64,000 bases of DNA from an uncultured Roseovarius sp. (GCA_947497295.1 CANMFU010000001.1:1116001-1180000), one strand, 5' to 3'. Numbered from the stretch's first letter, positions 8,543 to 17,673 are shown. The notes: generated by a model from the sequence alone, not told the origin. Numbers and translations are program-made.

Positions 8543-9219
8543 CACGCGGACCCTTGGATAAAGCTTTCCACTTCGTCGCGTTTGGCGACATGACAATAGA
8601 TCATGTTGATGATCCGCAATTCCGCCTCGTGCAGTTCCATCGTCGCAGCGGCACAGCAATCGTCGACCACGACGACGCCAAAGCTTTCGTCCGCAAGGCT
8701 GCGCACGGTTGAAGACACGCATTGATCGGTGAAGATACCTGCGACGATGACATCCGAAATATCCATGTTGCGCAGGATCAGCCGCAGGTTCGTGCCGGTC
8801 AGCGCGCTGTCGGTGGTTTTCTCGACGGTGATCTCGTCGCCCATCGGGGCTAGATCATCGACGATCTGTGCGTCTTCGCGGTTCTTCGGCAGCAAGAGGT
8901 AGTTGAAACCGGGTTTCTTCTGGCTGAGCGAGCGGTCGCGCCCGTCCTCCTTGTGACAGGCGATGCGGGCGTGGATCACTTCGATCCCGCTGGCGCGGCA
9001 GGCGTCGATCAGCTTGGCGCAGTTCGGGATCACCGTGTCGTTCATCCGCACGTAGAAGGGCTGCCAGCGGGCGGTTTCTTCGGGCGTGTCCTTGTCTTCC
9101 AGATAGGTTTTTTGCACGTCGATCATCAGCAGCGCCGTGCGTTTGGGGTCCAGAACGATATCCTCGGGGGCCTCGGCGGTCTCGTAATAGAACGAGCGGT
9201 ATGCAGTTTTCCAACTCAT
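8542..9219 (-). CDS. Isochorismatase-family cysteine hydrolase (copy 1)
   Basis: The product has 225 residues. The catalytic triad of the family is visible as Asp34 (LLMIDVQ), Lys134 (ITVEKT) and Cys167 (FTDQCVSS). Members cleave C-N bonds in compounds such as nicotinamide, ureidoacrylate, biuret and N-carbamoylsarcosine. It overlaps the upstream permease gene by four bases and the downstream aminotransferase by one, so it is tightly coupled. A paralogue lies at 13877-14524 in the same operon; both share a GRDRSL segment and a GFN motif before the Lys. I infer an amidase or carbamoylase step in a shared pathway. Confidence 0.88.
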   Translation of the reverse strand: MSWKTAYRSFYYETAEAPEDIVLDPKRTALLMIDVQKTYLEDKDTPEETARWQPFYVRMNDTVIPNCAKLIDACRASGIEVIHARIACHKEDGRDRSLSQKKPGFNYLLLPKNREDAQIVDDLAPMGDEITVEKTTDSALTGTNLRLILRNMDISDVIVAGIFTDQCVSSTVRSLADESFGVVVVDDCCAAATMELHEAELRIINMIYCHVAKRDEVESFIQGSA

Positions 9220-10244
9220 GGGGATTTCCCTCCTGTCTTGCGTTTCAAAGTCAACAGCGTGCCGATCTCGCGCGCCGGGAACAGCCCGCCGGGGCGCAGC
9301 GACAGCACCGCGATCATGGCGAGGGCCAGCACAATTTCGGTCAGGCCGATCACCTGCTGCGACATGAACCCGGCCTCGTTGATACCAGCCTCGACACTGC
9401 GCAGCGCCTCGTAGGCGAAGGTCACGATCAGCGTGCCGATGACCGCGCCGGTCACTGTGTTCGCACCGCCGATCACCAGCATCGACAGGATCAGGAACGT
9501 CTCCTTCAGGTAAAACGCGCGCGGTGAAAACGAGGTGACAAAATGCCCCCAGAGCGCGCCACCGATCCCGGCGAACAGCGCGGCAAGGATGAAGCCGACC
9601 CAGCGCAGTTTCACGATGTTCACGCCAATGGCGGCCGCGGCGACCTCATCATCGCGGCTGGCACGCAGAAGTTGCCCGGCGCGCGATTCCTTGAATGCCA
9701 TCGCGCCGATGAGGGCGGCCAGCGCCACGCCGCAAGCCAGCCACAGGCTGGTCGCTTCGGGGATGCCGAACAGGGTGCGCGGTCCGTTGGTGACGGCGCT
9801 CCAATGGGTCAGCACCGTGTGCAGCACGACCAGCAGCGCAAAGGAGGTGATGACCGCCGCCGCATCCGACAGCCGCATCAGCGGATAAGACAGCGCGGCA
9901 GCGACCAGCGCCGCCACCAGACCGCCGATGAGGATGGTCAGATACGGACTGAGCTGCACATTTTCGAGGATCGGGTAGAGATCAGGCAGCGCCATCCCCT
10001 TCATCCGGTCCGGGATCGACAGGACCGCCGACGTATAGGCGCCCACCCCCATGAACCCGATATGCGCGAACGACAGGATGCCTGAATTGCCCATGAACAC
10101 CTGCAGGCCCAGCACGAGGATCATCGAAACGAACATCGTCGTGGCGATCCTCTCGTACAGGCGGATGCCCATGAGCTGCGCCAGCAGCGCCGCCGCCACG
10201 ATCAGCGCGCCAAGGATTGCGAGGGTCAGGATATGTCGATGCAT
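9216..10244 (-). CDS. livM: Branched-chain amino acid-type ABC permease (LivM family)
   Basis: The product has 342 residues with about nine transmembrane helices and the LivM-type GYxxxG-like pattern (FMGNSGILSFAHIGFMGVGAY near residues 50-70). It pairs with the LivH-like permease two bases upstream and overlaps the downstream hydrolase by four bases. The transporter class handles branched-chain amino acids, urea, amides and other small polar compounds; the operon context suggests an amide or amine-containing compound here. Confidence 0.9.
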   Translation of the reverse strand: MHRHILTLAILGALIVAAALLAQLMGIRLYERIATTMFVSMILVLGLQVFMGNSGILSFAHIGFMGVGAYTSAVLSIPDRMKGMALPDLYPILENVQLSPYLTILIGGLVAALVAAALSYPLMRLSDAAAVITSFALLVVLHTVLTHWSAVTNGPRTLFGIPEATSLWLACGVALAALIGAMAFKESRAGQLLRASRDDEVAAAAIGVNIVKLRWVGFILAALFAGIGGALWGHFVTSFSPRAFYLKETFLILSMLVIGGANTVTGAVIGTLIVTFAYEALRSVEAGINEAGFMSQQVIGLTEIVLALAMIAVLSLRPGGLFPAREIGTLLTLKRKTGGKSP

Positions 10245-10245
10245 G

Positions 10246-11136
10246 TCAGGTCCTCTGTCCGCTGGACGGGCCCTTCATCAGGCCCTCGGGGCGCCAAAGA
10301 AGGATCAGGATGACGAGGCTAAAGGTGAAGGCGTCGCGGAATTTCAGCAGATCCTGCGACAGCGTATAGTTCAGCGTCGTGTCGATAAAAGCGAGGATAA
10401 AGCCGCCCAGCACTGCGCCTTGCAGCGAGCGCATGCCGCCGATCACGCAGGCGATGAAGGCGATCAGCAGCGGCTCCAGCCCGATGGCGGGCGCGACGGT
10501 GCCGATCCGCCCGATCCACAGGATGCCGACGACACCGGCCAGGAACCCGCTGATCGCGAAGGCCGACGAGATGATCAGGTTCGCCGGCACACCCAGCATC
10601 CGCGCCATGGTGAAATTCGTCGCCGCCGCGCGCATCGCGATGCCAAGCACGGTCTTCTGCATGAGAAACGCGAACAGACCCAGCAGCACCACCGCCGCGA
10701 CGATGGTGATGATATCGCGCATCGGCGTCGGCATTCCGGCGATCATCACGCTTTGCGAGAAGATCTCGGGCAGCGGCACACTGCGCGGGCGCGGCGAGAT
10801 GAACAGCAGCGCGGCGTTCTGGAGCAGCGTGGAAAAGGCAAAGGAGGTGATCAGAACCGCCGTCACCGATTTGGCGCGCACCGGGCGGAAGGCAACATAA
10901 TCCGTCGCCAGCCCCGCTACCATCGCCATGACCACGGCAACCGCCGCCATCACCAGCCACGGCAGGGGCGATCCGCCGACCAGATGCAGGGTGTAGCCCG
11001 CCACCATGATCAGCTCGCCATAGGCGAAATTGACCAGCTTCAGAATGCCGTAAACCAGCACCAGACCCAGCGCCATCAGCGCGTAAGCGCCGCCAAGGCT
11101 GAGCACGTTGATGATGAACTGTATCGCGAAATCCAT
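10246..11136 (-). CDS. livH: Branched-chain amino acid-type ABC permease (LivH family)
   Basis: The product has 296 residues, all membrane-spanning, with the family signatures LGGAYALMALGLVLVYGI at the N-terminus and VNFAYGELIM near residue 36. It is the first of two adjacent permease genes (LivH then LivM), downstream of two ATPase genes. Spacing to neighbours is only one to three bases. It forms the translocation channel with LivM. Confidence 0.92.
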   Translation of the reverse strand: MDFAIQFIINVLSLGGAYALMALGLVLVYGILKLVNFAYGELIMVAGYTLHLVGGSPLPWLVMAAVAVVMAMVAGLATDYVAFRPVRAKSVTAVLITSFAFSTLLQNAALLFISPRPRSVPLPEIFSQSVMIAGMPTPMRDIITIVAAVVLLGLFAFLMQKTVLGIAMRAAATNFTMARMLGVPANLIISSAFAISGFLAGVVGILWIGRIGTVAPAIGLEPLLIAFIACVIGGMRSLQGAVLGGFILAFIDTTLNYTLSQDLLKFRDAFTFSLVILILLWRPEGLMKGPSSGQRT

Positions 11137-11139
11137 GCC

Positions 11140-11847
11140 TCAGCCCCCCAGATACAGCGCATCGAGATCGGTCGATGAGGCGATCTCCTGCGCGGTGCCG
11201 CTACCGGCAATTTCGCCAAGGCGCAAAACGTAGGCCCGGTCGGCGACCTGCAGCGCCTTGCGGGCGTTCTGCTCGACCAGAAGGATGGTCAGCTTCTGCG
11301 CCTTCAGCTCGGCGATCATCTCGAAGATCTGGTCGACGATGGCGGGGGCCAGGCCCAGTGACGGCTCGTCCAGAAGCAGCACGCGCGGTCGCGACATCAG
11401 CGCGCGGGCAATCACCAGCATCTGCTGCTCGCCCCCCGACAGGGTGCCGGCCGCCTGCTCGCGCCGCTCAGCGAGGCGCGGGAACATCTCGAACATGCGC
11501 TGGCGATCCTCGGCCACGCCCTTGCGATCACCGCGGCGCGCGTAGGCACCCAGCGTCAGGTTCTCATCAACGGTCAGGTCGGGAAACACGTCGCGCGTCT
11601 CCGGCACGGTCGCCATACCCTTGCGCAGCATCGCCTCAGGATTGGCCGAGGTCACGTCCTGCCCGTCCAGCATCACCTGCCCGCCCGATGCCTTGATCGC
11701 GCCCGCGACGCACAGGATGGAGGATGATTTGCCCGCGCCATTTGCGCCCAGCAGCGTCACCAGCTCGCCATCGGCGACGGTGAACGACACGCCGCGCACC
11801 GCGTGAACGGCGCCGTAGCGGACATGGAGATCCTTTACTTCAATCAT
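11140..11847 (-). CDS. livF: ABC transporter ATP-binding protein (LivF family)
   Basis: The product has 235 residues. Walker A is GANGAGKSS (about 35-43), the ABC signature LSGGEQQM, and Walker B VLLLDEPSLGLAP, all of LivF type. It overlaps the LivG gene upstream by eight bases and lies three bases before LivH. It energises import together with LivG. Confidence 0.93.
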   Translation of the reverse strand: MIEVKDLHVRYGAVHAVRGVSFTVADGELVTLLGANGAGKSSSILCVAGAIKASGGQVMLDGQDVTSANPEAMLRKGMATVPETRDVFPDLTVDENLTLGAYARRGDRKGVAEDRQRMFEMFPRLAERREQAAGTLSGGEQQMLVIARALMSRPRVLLLDEPSLGLAPAIVDQIFEMIAELKAQKLTILLVEQNARKALQVADRAYVLRLGEIAGSGTAQEIASSTDLDALYLGG

Positions 11848-12586
11848 CTGCGCCGCTTCCCAGATAGGCCTCGATCACGTCACGGTTTTTGCGCACCTCG
11901 TCGGCGGACCCCTCCGCGATGGTGCGCCCCGACGAGATCACTTGCAGCCGGTCGCACAGCCGCATGATCAGGCTCATGTCATGGTCGATGATCAGCAGGC
12001 CCAGCCCCCGCTCGGCAGGCAGCGCGCGCAGGGTCTCCAGCAGCGCGTCGGTTTCGGCGACGTTCATGCCGGCCGCCGGCTCATCTAGAAACAGGAACGA
12101 CGGCTCGGCGGCCAGCGCGCGGGCGATCTCCACCCGGCGTTTGTCGCCATAGCTGAGCGTGCCGCACAGGTCATCGCCATGCCGCTCCAACCCGAAGTCG
12201 CGCAGCAGCGCCTGTGCCTTGGCGCGCGCGGTGTGGCGACTGTCGCCGCGTGCCAGCGCAGCCGTCTCGATATTCTCCAGCGTGGTCATGTTGTTGAACA
12301 GGCGCACGATCTGGAATGATCGCGCGACACCCAGCAGGGCGATCTTGCGCGGGCTGAGCCCCGAAATCACACGCGCGCCGATGCGCACGTCCCCGCTGGC
12401 CAGCGGAACCTGCCCGGTAATGGCGTTGATCGTCGTTGTCTTGCCCGACCCGTTGGGGCCGATCAGGCCCAGGATCTCGCCCGGCATCAGCCGCAACGAT
12501 ACCTTGTCCAGTGCCTTGAGACCGGCAAATTCGACCGAGGCCTCGCGCACTTCCAAAGGCGCGCGGAGGTTTGCATCATCCAGCAT
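11840..12586 (-). CDS. livG: ABC transporter ATP-binding protein (LivG family)
   Basis: The product has 248 residues with Walker A GPNGSGKTT, a LSYGDKRRVEIARAL signature region and Walker B FLFLDEPAAGMN; the AAGMN ending and the length are typical for LivG. It is the first membrane-complex gene after the binding-protein gene, separated from it by 63 bases that contain a strong hairpin. Confidence 0.93.
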   Translation of the reverse strand: MLDDANLRAPLEVREASVEFAGLKALDKVSLRLMPGEILGLIGPNGSGKTTTINAITGQVPLASGDVRIGARVISGLSPRKIALLGVARSFQIVRLFNNMTTLENIETAALARGDSRHTARAKAQALLRDFGLERHGDDLCGTLSYGDKRRVEIARALAAEPSFLFLDEPAAGMNVAETDALLETLRALPAERGLGLLIIDHDMSLIMRLCDRLQVISSGRTIAEGSADEVRKNRDVIEAYLGSGADD

Positions 12587-12614
12587 CGTGCTGTGATCCC
12601 CTAATTGGATGGAA

Positions 12615-12641
12615 CGGGCGGCGGCGATGCGCCGCCACCCG
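12615..12641 (-). promoter_or_regulatory. Intercistronic hairpin between binding-protein and livG genes
   Basis: A 12-bp G+C stem (one G-U pair) with a 3-base loop occupies the gap between the binding-protein stop and livG. No T run follows, so it is unlikely to be a complete terminator. Structures like this after binding-protein genes usually protect the upstream mRNA from 3' decay or cause partial termination, giving more binding protein than membrane components. Confidence 0.55.
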
Positions 12642-12649
12642 CTGTCGTA

Positions 12650-13825
12650 TCAAGGCTTGGGCAGCGTCTCGGGACGGCGCCAGCCCATAAAGCTGGGCTT
12701 GCCACCTGTCAGCTCGGTCAGCACGGCGGCCTTATCGGGCTCGTGGCCTTCCTCGGCCGACGAATAGGCCAGCGTGCCGGTCAGCAGATCGAATTCGCCC
12801 TCTTCCAGCGCGCGTGCGACGGCGGCGCCCTCGGTCGTGCCTGCCGCCTCGACTGCGGCGGCCATCAGCATGATCGTATCCCAGCCAGTCGCGACAAAGG
12901 ACGATTCCGGCGCCTCTCCATGCTTGGCTGTATAAAGCTCGATGAATTCCGGCATTTTCTCATGCGATTCAGGCCCCATCCAGGCGTGGGTGACAAAATA
13001 GATGTCATTGCCCAGCTTTTCGCCCAGACCTTCGTGCATCGCCGGATCGTCATAGGCGTCGCCGCCCAGGACCGGCGCGTTGATGCCCGCCTCGCGCAGC
13101 GCGCGGATGATCACGCCGATATCCTGCCCGTAGGACGACAGAAAGATCACGTCGGGCGTCTCATCCAGTGCCTGAAGGCGCGACAGTTGCGCCGAGAAGT
13201 CATTGTCGCCGTTGGTATAGGTATCCTCGAGGATCACGTCGCAGCCGATATCCTTGTAATGCTCGACGAAATATTTCGACAGCGACTTGGTGTAGGCGAT
13301 GAACTGATCGGTGACGACATAGGCCTTTTTCCAGCCCTTTTCCTCGCAGGCGAAATTGGCGGCGACGGCGCCCATCGTGGTGTTCCACATTGACAGGGTG
13401 AACTGCTTGTCCCCCAGCGACCAGGACGAATAGAGTGGATCGGACGCGCAGGTCGAAATGCCGACGAGGCCTGCCTCCTGAGCCTCGCGGCTGGCCGGGC
13501 CGCCAAAGTCGAAATCGCAGGGCGCGACGATCAGCTCGGCACCCCGGTCGATCAGCTCGACCGCGACGTTGCCGACCGTGACGGGGTCGGATTTGCCGTC
13601 GATATTCACGAACTTGACGGGGCGGCCAAGGATGCCGCCGTTTTCGTTGAGATAGTCGACCGCCACTTCGGCGCCCAGAAATCCGGGCGTGTCCAGCGGC
13701 GCCTGAATGCCGGTCAGCGACAGCGCGCCGCCGATCAACAATTCCTCGCCGTCCTGCGCGGATGCCGCGCCTGCGGTCATCATCGCGCCGGACGCAATCA
13801 GGACCGCCGTTTTCTTGATACTCAT
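12650..13825 (-). CDS. Periplasmic substrate-binding protein, LivK/amide-binding type
   Basis: The product has 391 residues with a Sec signal peptide (MSIKK start, cleavage near ASA-QDGEE at residue 23). The mature protein begins with the GGALSLTG motif of type I periplasmic binding proteins (Peripla_BP_6) and keeps the family length. It precedes livGFHM in one operon. The ligand is not deducible; two amide-type hydrolases, a formylglutamate amidohydrolase-like enzyme and an aminotransferase in the operon suggest an amide-, ureido- or acylamine-containing nutrient. Confidence 0.9.
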   Translation of the reverse strand: MSIKKTAVLIASGAMMTAGAASAQDGEELLIGGALSLTGIQAPLDTPGFLGAEVAVDYLNENGGILGRPVKFVNIDGKSDPVTVGNVAVELIDRGAELIVAPCDFDFGGPASREAQEAGLVGISTCASDPLYSSWSLGDKQFTLSMWNTTMGAVAANFACEEKGWKKAYVVTDQFIAYTKSLSKYFVEHYKDIGCDVILEDTYTNGDNDFSAQLSRLQALDETPDVIFLSSYGQDIGVIIRALREAGINAPVLGGDAYDDPAMHEGLGEKLGNDIYFVTHAWMGPESHEKMPEFIELYTAKHGEAPESSFVATGWDTIMLMAAAVEAAGTTEGAAVARALEEGEFDLLTGTLAYSSAEEGHEPDKAAVLTELTGGKPSFMGWRRPETLPKP

Positions 13826-13876
13826 GGTCTTTTCTCCTCCAGTTGGTTTTCGCGCCTTTCCCGGCGCTTTTTTTCG

Positions 13877-14524
13877 TCAGCTCCGGGCAATTTCAGCCAG
13901 AAGGTCGTCTGTGTTCACTTGCCGACAATACCCGGCGATGGTTTTCAGCGAATTGTCGTGCCGCTCCTGGCTGTAGGTCGCGCAGGCGTCGGGGACGAGC
14001 GTGACGAGATAGTTCAGATCGCACGCATCGCGCACCGCCGATTCAACGCATTGGTCGGTCAGCAGACCGCACAGCACAATCTGGCTGACGCCAAGGTTGC
14101 GCAGTACATAATCGATATGGGTCGACACAAAGACCGACGAGGATGATTTTGGAAACACGATCTCATCGCCCTCGGGCGCGATTTCGTCCACCACCTTGCC
14201 GTCATGCGATCCCTTGGGCACGTTGAACCCGGTGATCTTGTAATCGAGGCTACGGTCGCGCCCGTCCAGCGTCAGCGACTCGATGGTCGTATACATCACT
14301 TCGATGCCCGCGGCGCGGAACCCTTTTTGCAGCTTTTGCATATTCGGCAGCGCGGTGGTTTTGATCCGGTCAAAATAGTGGCCGTATTTCCCGGCGATCT
14401 CGGCATCAGGCATCTCGCCAAATTCGCCGCCCGTCCGACTGACCGAGAAGTTCTGCACGTCTATGAACAGCAACCCCGAACGGGTAGGATCGAGCGGGAT
14501 GTCGCGGGTAAGCGGGTGGGTCAC
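13877..14524 (-). CDS. Isochorismatase-family cysteine hydrolase (copy 2)
   Basis: The product has 215 residues with the triad Asp22 (LLFIDVQN), Lys126 (IVFPKS) and Cys159 (LTDQCVES). It is a paralogue of the enzyme at 8542-9219 but clearly diverged, so the two probably act on successive or alternative substrates. It overlaps the upstream formylglutamate amidohydrolase-like gene by four bases (ATGA). Expected reaction: hydrolysis of an amide or carbamoyl C-N bond in the cytoplasm. Confidence 0.87.
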   Translation of the reverse strand: MTHPLTRDIPLDPTRSGLLFIDVQNFSVSRTGGEFGEMPDAEIAGKYGHYFDRIKTTALPNMQKLQKGFRAAGIEVMYTTIESLTLDGRDRSLDYKITGFNVPKGSHDGKVVDEIAPEGDEIVFPKSSSSVFVSTHIDYVLRNLGVSQIVLCGLLTDQCVESAVRDACDLNYLVTLVPDACATYSQERHDNSLKTIAGYCRQVNTDDLLAEIARS

Positions 14525-15330
14525 TGGCTAATCTCCAAGGTTTTCAGCGCGGTATCAAGCGCGCCTGCAAGGCGGGCGGCCCACAGCTGTTGTCCGGCCG
14601 CTCCTGCAATTTCGTCGTTGCGTATCTCGATCAGGGCATGTGGGATACCGCGCTGCTCGCCATGGACGGGGATCGCATAATCGCTGTCGTCGTCGACAAT
14701 GTAAGGGGCATTCAGGGCGATGACATCCTCCGGCGCGATCTGTGTCAGCGCCGCGTTCAGCGCCAGCGCCAGCCGCGCATCGCGGTTGTGCAGGATACCG
14801 ATCGACATGGCGCGCGCCTGCCCCTCAAAGACCGGCGTATAGGAATGGATCGTGACCAGAGCGCCGGGTCGCCCTGCGGCGGCGCGTGCGTCCAGCATCG
14901 CGGCCACGGTATCATGCAAAGGCCGGTGGATCGCATCGTAACGCTGCGCGCGGGCCGAATGATCCAGCCCCGCATTGCCTGGCACCACCGTGCCATCGCT
15001 GATTTCAGGAATGCAGTCCGGAGCGCTCAACGGGCGGTTCGTATCGATCACAAGGCGGCTGTAGCGTTGCAGCACCAGCGGCGCATCCAGCAAATCCGAC
15101 AGGTGCCGGGCGGTGGCCTCGGCGCCGATATCCCATGCGATATGCTTGTCCATATCAACAGCATTCAGCCCCAGACCGGCAAGGCTGGCAGGTACGGCGC
15201 GACCAGCATGTTCGCACAGCAACAAGACAGATGAAGTGCCGTCAGCTCGGACCACCTCGACAGGATCGGGATCATCCCGGCCGAGCAGGGCACGCGCCGG
15301 AACGTGCTGGGTTTGTGCGATGTGGGACAT
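14521..15330 (-). CDS. N-formylglutamate amidohydrolase-like enzyme
   Basis: The product has 269 residues. Family features seen are LLLCEHAGRAVP (about 35-46), the DIGAEATARHLSDLL segment, VIDTNRP, and HSYTP with the histidine of the zinc site. Known members (HutG2 type) release formate from N-formylglutamate, and wider homologues hydrolyse other N-acyl amino acids. It is the first gene of the minus-strand operon, facing the RpiR regulator across a conspicuous inverted repeat. It may remove a formyl or glutamyl-type group made in this pathway. Confidence 0.85.
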   Translation of the reverse strand: MSHIAQTQHVPARALLGRDDPDPVEVVRADGTSSVLLLCEHAGRAVPASLAGLGLNAVDMDKHIAWDIGAEATARHLSDLLDAPLVLQRYSRLVIDTNRPLSAPDCIPEISDGTVVPGNAGLDHSARAQRYDAIHRPLHDTVAAMLDARAAAGRPGALVTIHSYTPVFEGQARAMSIGILHNRDARLALALNAALTQIAPEDVIALNAPYIVDDDSDYAIPVHGEQRGIPHALIEIRNDEIAGAAGQQLWAARLAGALDTALKTLEISQ

Positions 15331-15377
15331 ATTCGATCAGCAGACTCCAGTTTCGGTGAAAGTAAAGAAAATCGAAG

Positions 15378-15408
15378 ATCAAAGATCAAGTAATATTTGA
15401 TCTTTGAT
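15378..15408. promoter_or_regulatory. Perfect 12-7-12 inverted repeat, likely RpiR operator
   Basis: The arms ATCAAAGATCAA and TTGATCTTTGAT are perfect inverse complements separated by seven bases (GTAATAT). The repeat is very A+T rich against a GC-rich genome. It lies between the divergent amidohydrolase-like gene (start 15330) and the RpiR gene (start 15494), and so close to the minus-strand start that it would control that promoter. Binding by the adjacent RpiR protein is an inference. Confidence 0.7.
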
Positions 15409-15493
15409 AAAATAATTTCATGTGATCCAATTGCATTGAGATGCAGCCGAATCGGACAGTCGCGGCATGGCGTCTGCAAGCGAAGGGATAGTG

Positions 15494-16366
15494 ATGACAG
15501 TGCAGGACGAGGTGCGCGCGCACCTGAACGACCTCACAGCCGGCCAGACCAAGCTGGCCAATGCCCTGCTGGCCGACTACCCGTTTGCGGGCCTGCAGCC
15601 GATTCAGCAACTGGCCGACGGAACTGGCGTAAGCCCGCCGTCAATCTCGCGATTCGTGAACAGGCTGGGCTTCGCCGGTTATGGCGATTTTCAGAATGCC
15701 CTGATCGAAGAGTTGCGCGAAGGCAGTAGGTCGCCCCGCGACCTGCGCGCTCTGTCCGGCGGCACCCAAGGTGACTGTTTTCTTGATAGCTACACAACGC
15801 GCGCCGCCGATCTGGTGCGCCAGCTGCCGCAGACGATCACCCAACAGCAGCTGGACAGCGTCGCCGTTCTGATGGGCGATCCGGCGCGCAATATCTATGT
15901 TCGCGGCGGGCGGATCAGCGACACGCTGGCCCGGTTTCTGTCGGTGCATCTGCGCCAGATCCGGCCCGGCATCCATCATCTGGCCGACGACCCCGAGCTG
16001 TGGCCAGACACCGTCCTGCGGATACGCCGCCGCGATGTTGCAGTGCTGTTCGATTTCCGCCGCTACCAGCCGTCGCTGGAACGGCTGGCCGCCACAATCA
16101 GCCAAGAGCGACGCGCGCAAGTGGTGCTGGTCACAGACAAATGGCAATCGCCCGCCGCACGCTATTGCAGCCACGTCATCGCCCTGCCGATCGAGATTGG
16201 CACGGCATGGGACACCGGCGTTGCTGCGCTGGCGCTGATCGAGGCGCTTGTCGTCACCGCGTCCGAACAGGACTGGCACAGTACCGAAGGCCGCATCAAG
16301 GATTGGGACGCTCTGCGCGCCCGGCTCAAAGGTAAAAATACGTCACAGACAAAGGAGTCCCCATGA
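15494..16366 (+). CDS. RpiR-family transcriptional regulator (HTH + SIS)
   Basis: The product has 290 residues from the ATG preceded by AGGGA; an ATG 27 bases upstream lacks a good ribosome site. The N-terminal HTH_6 domain (about 1-75) shows the motif GVSPPSISRFVNRLGFAGYGDF. The C-terminal half is a SIS sugar-isomerase-like sensing domain (about 110-270). It overlaps the glutamine-synthetase-like gene by four bases and diverges from the transporter/hydrolase operon, so it probably controls both arms in response to a pathway intermediate. Confidence 0.9.
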   Translation: MTVQDEVRAHLNDLTAGQTKLANALLADYPFAGLQPIQQLADGTGVSPPSISRFVNRLGFAGYGDFQNALIEELREGSRSPRDLRALSGGTQGDCFLDSYTTRAADLVRQLPQTITQQQLDSVAVLMGDPARNIYVRGGRISDTLARFLSVHLRQIRPGIHHLADDPELWPDTVLRIRRRDVAVLFDFRRYQPSLERLAATISQERRAQVVLVTDKWQSPAARYCSHVIALPIEIGTAWDTGVAALALIEALVVTASEQDWHSTEGRIKDWDALRARLKGKNTSQTKESP

Positions 16367-17673
16367 AACGCGAAGAGTTGATCCTCGCCTGTACCAGCGA
16401 CATTGCCGGCAAGGTCCGCGGAAAATCCTTTCCGGCCGTACAACTGGAAAAGCGGCTGAACCGCGGGATTGGCTGGACGCCCACCAACGTGCAGATCACC
16501 TGTTTTGACAACATCGCCGAAACGCCCTTTGGCTCGTTCGGGGATTTGGTACTGATCCCGGACGCAAGCGCCACGATGCGCCTGCCCGACGAAGACGCGC
16601 CCGACGAGGTGCTGATGCTGGGCGATATCCGCTACACCGACGGCAAGCCATGGGAGTTTTGCACCCGCGCGATCCTACGCGATGCGCTGGCCCGGCTGAA
16701 ACGCGTATCAGCCCTGACGCTGAACGGCACGTTCGAGCATGAGTTTCAGATCCGCCACGAGGAGGTGCAGCCCGGCTCCGCCTTTTCGTCATCGGGCTTC
16801 CGGCAATGGCGTGCCTTTGGTGAAACGCTGATTGCGGCGATGCGCGCCAACGGTATCGCGCCCGACACGTTCCTGCGCGAATTCGGCCCCGGCCAGTTCG
16901 AGGTGACGATGGACCCCAGCCGCGACATGGCCATCGCCGATCAGGCCGTGATCCTGCGCGAGCTGGTCCACGGCGTCGCCGCCCGGTTTGACAAGGGCGC
17001 GACCTTCGTGCCGATCCGCGGGCCCGATGCGGTGGGCAATGGCGTACATGTCCATATCAGCCTGATCGACGCAGACGGCAACCCGGCCACTCATGACGCG
17101 GACGGCAAGCATGAACTTTCCCTTCATGCCGGACAGTTCGTGGCCGGCATTCTGAAATATCTGGATGCCTTCACCGCCCTCACCGCGCCCAGCGTGGTGT
17201 CGTATCTGCGCCTGACCCCGCATCGATGGAGCGCTGCCTTCAATAATCTGGGATTTCGCGACCGAGAGGCGTCGGTGCGTATCTGTCCTGTGTCGGACAT
17301 CTCGGATCTGGCTCGCGCCCGGCAGTTCCATTTTGAATTCCGCGCCGCTGATGCAGCTGCCAGTCCCTATCTCGTGCTGGCCGCGCTGGTCCATGCCGGC
17401 GCGCAAGGAATCGAAGAAGGCCTGAGCGTACCTGACGCCACACAGCAGGATTTGTCCCTGCTGTCGCCGCAGGATCTGGCCGCCAGCGGGCATACGCGGC
17501 TGCCGCAATCGCTGGAGCAGGCGCTAAAGGTTTTCGCCGCGAATGAAACAGTGGCTGGCTGGTTTCCGGAAGGGTTCACCGATCTTTATGTGAAACACAA
17601 GCAGGGCGAAATGGCGATGGTCGCCGACCTTGAGCCCATTGAGCAGTGCCGCCGATACGAGGAGGTATACTGA
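16363..17673 (+). CDS. Glutamine synthetase-like ligase (gamma-glutamyl amine synthetase type)
   Basis: The product has 436 residues. Glutamine-synthetase catalytic features are present: the LNGTFEHEF and REFGPGQFEVT glutamates, the ATP/glutamate motif GNGVHVHISL, and LRLTPHRWSAAF in place of the canonical NRSA-type loop. Length and divergence fit the PuuA/GlnT-like group rather than housekeeping GlnA. Members ATP-dependently couple glutamate to an amine. Co-transcription with the RpiR regulator and the divergent transporter operon suggests gamma-glutamylation of the imported amine. Confidence 0.85.
   Translation: MKREELILACTSDIAGKVRGKSFPAVQLEKRLNRGIGWTPTNVQITCFDNIAETPFGSFGDLVLIPDASATMRLPDEDAPDEVLMLGDIRYTDGKPWEFCTRAILRDALARLKRVSALTLNGTFEHEFQIRHEEVQPGSAFSSSGFRQWRAFGETLIAAMRANGIAPDTFLREFGPGQFEVTMDPSRDMAIADQAVILRELVHGVAARFDKGATFVPIRGPDAVGNGVHVHISLIDADGNPATHDADGKHELSLHAGQFVAGILKYLDAFTALTAPSVVSYLRLTPHRWSAAFNNLGFRDREASVRICPVSDISDLARARQFHFEFRAADAAASPYLVLAALVHAGAQGIEEGLSVPDATQQDLSLLSPQDLAASGHTRLPQSLEQALKVFAANETVAGWFPEGFTDLYVKHKQGEMAMVADLEPIEQCRRYEEVY

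Noticed and set aside
10051..11178. Plus-strand open frame of 375 codons rich in Arg/His/Gln
   Set aside because: Antisense to the LivH/LivM permeases; the composition is typical of a shadow of hydrophobic codons.
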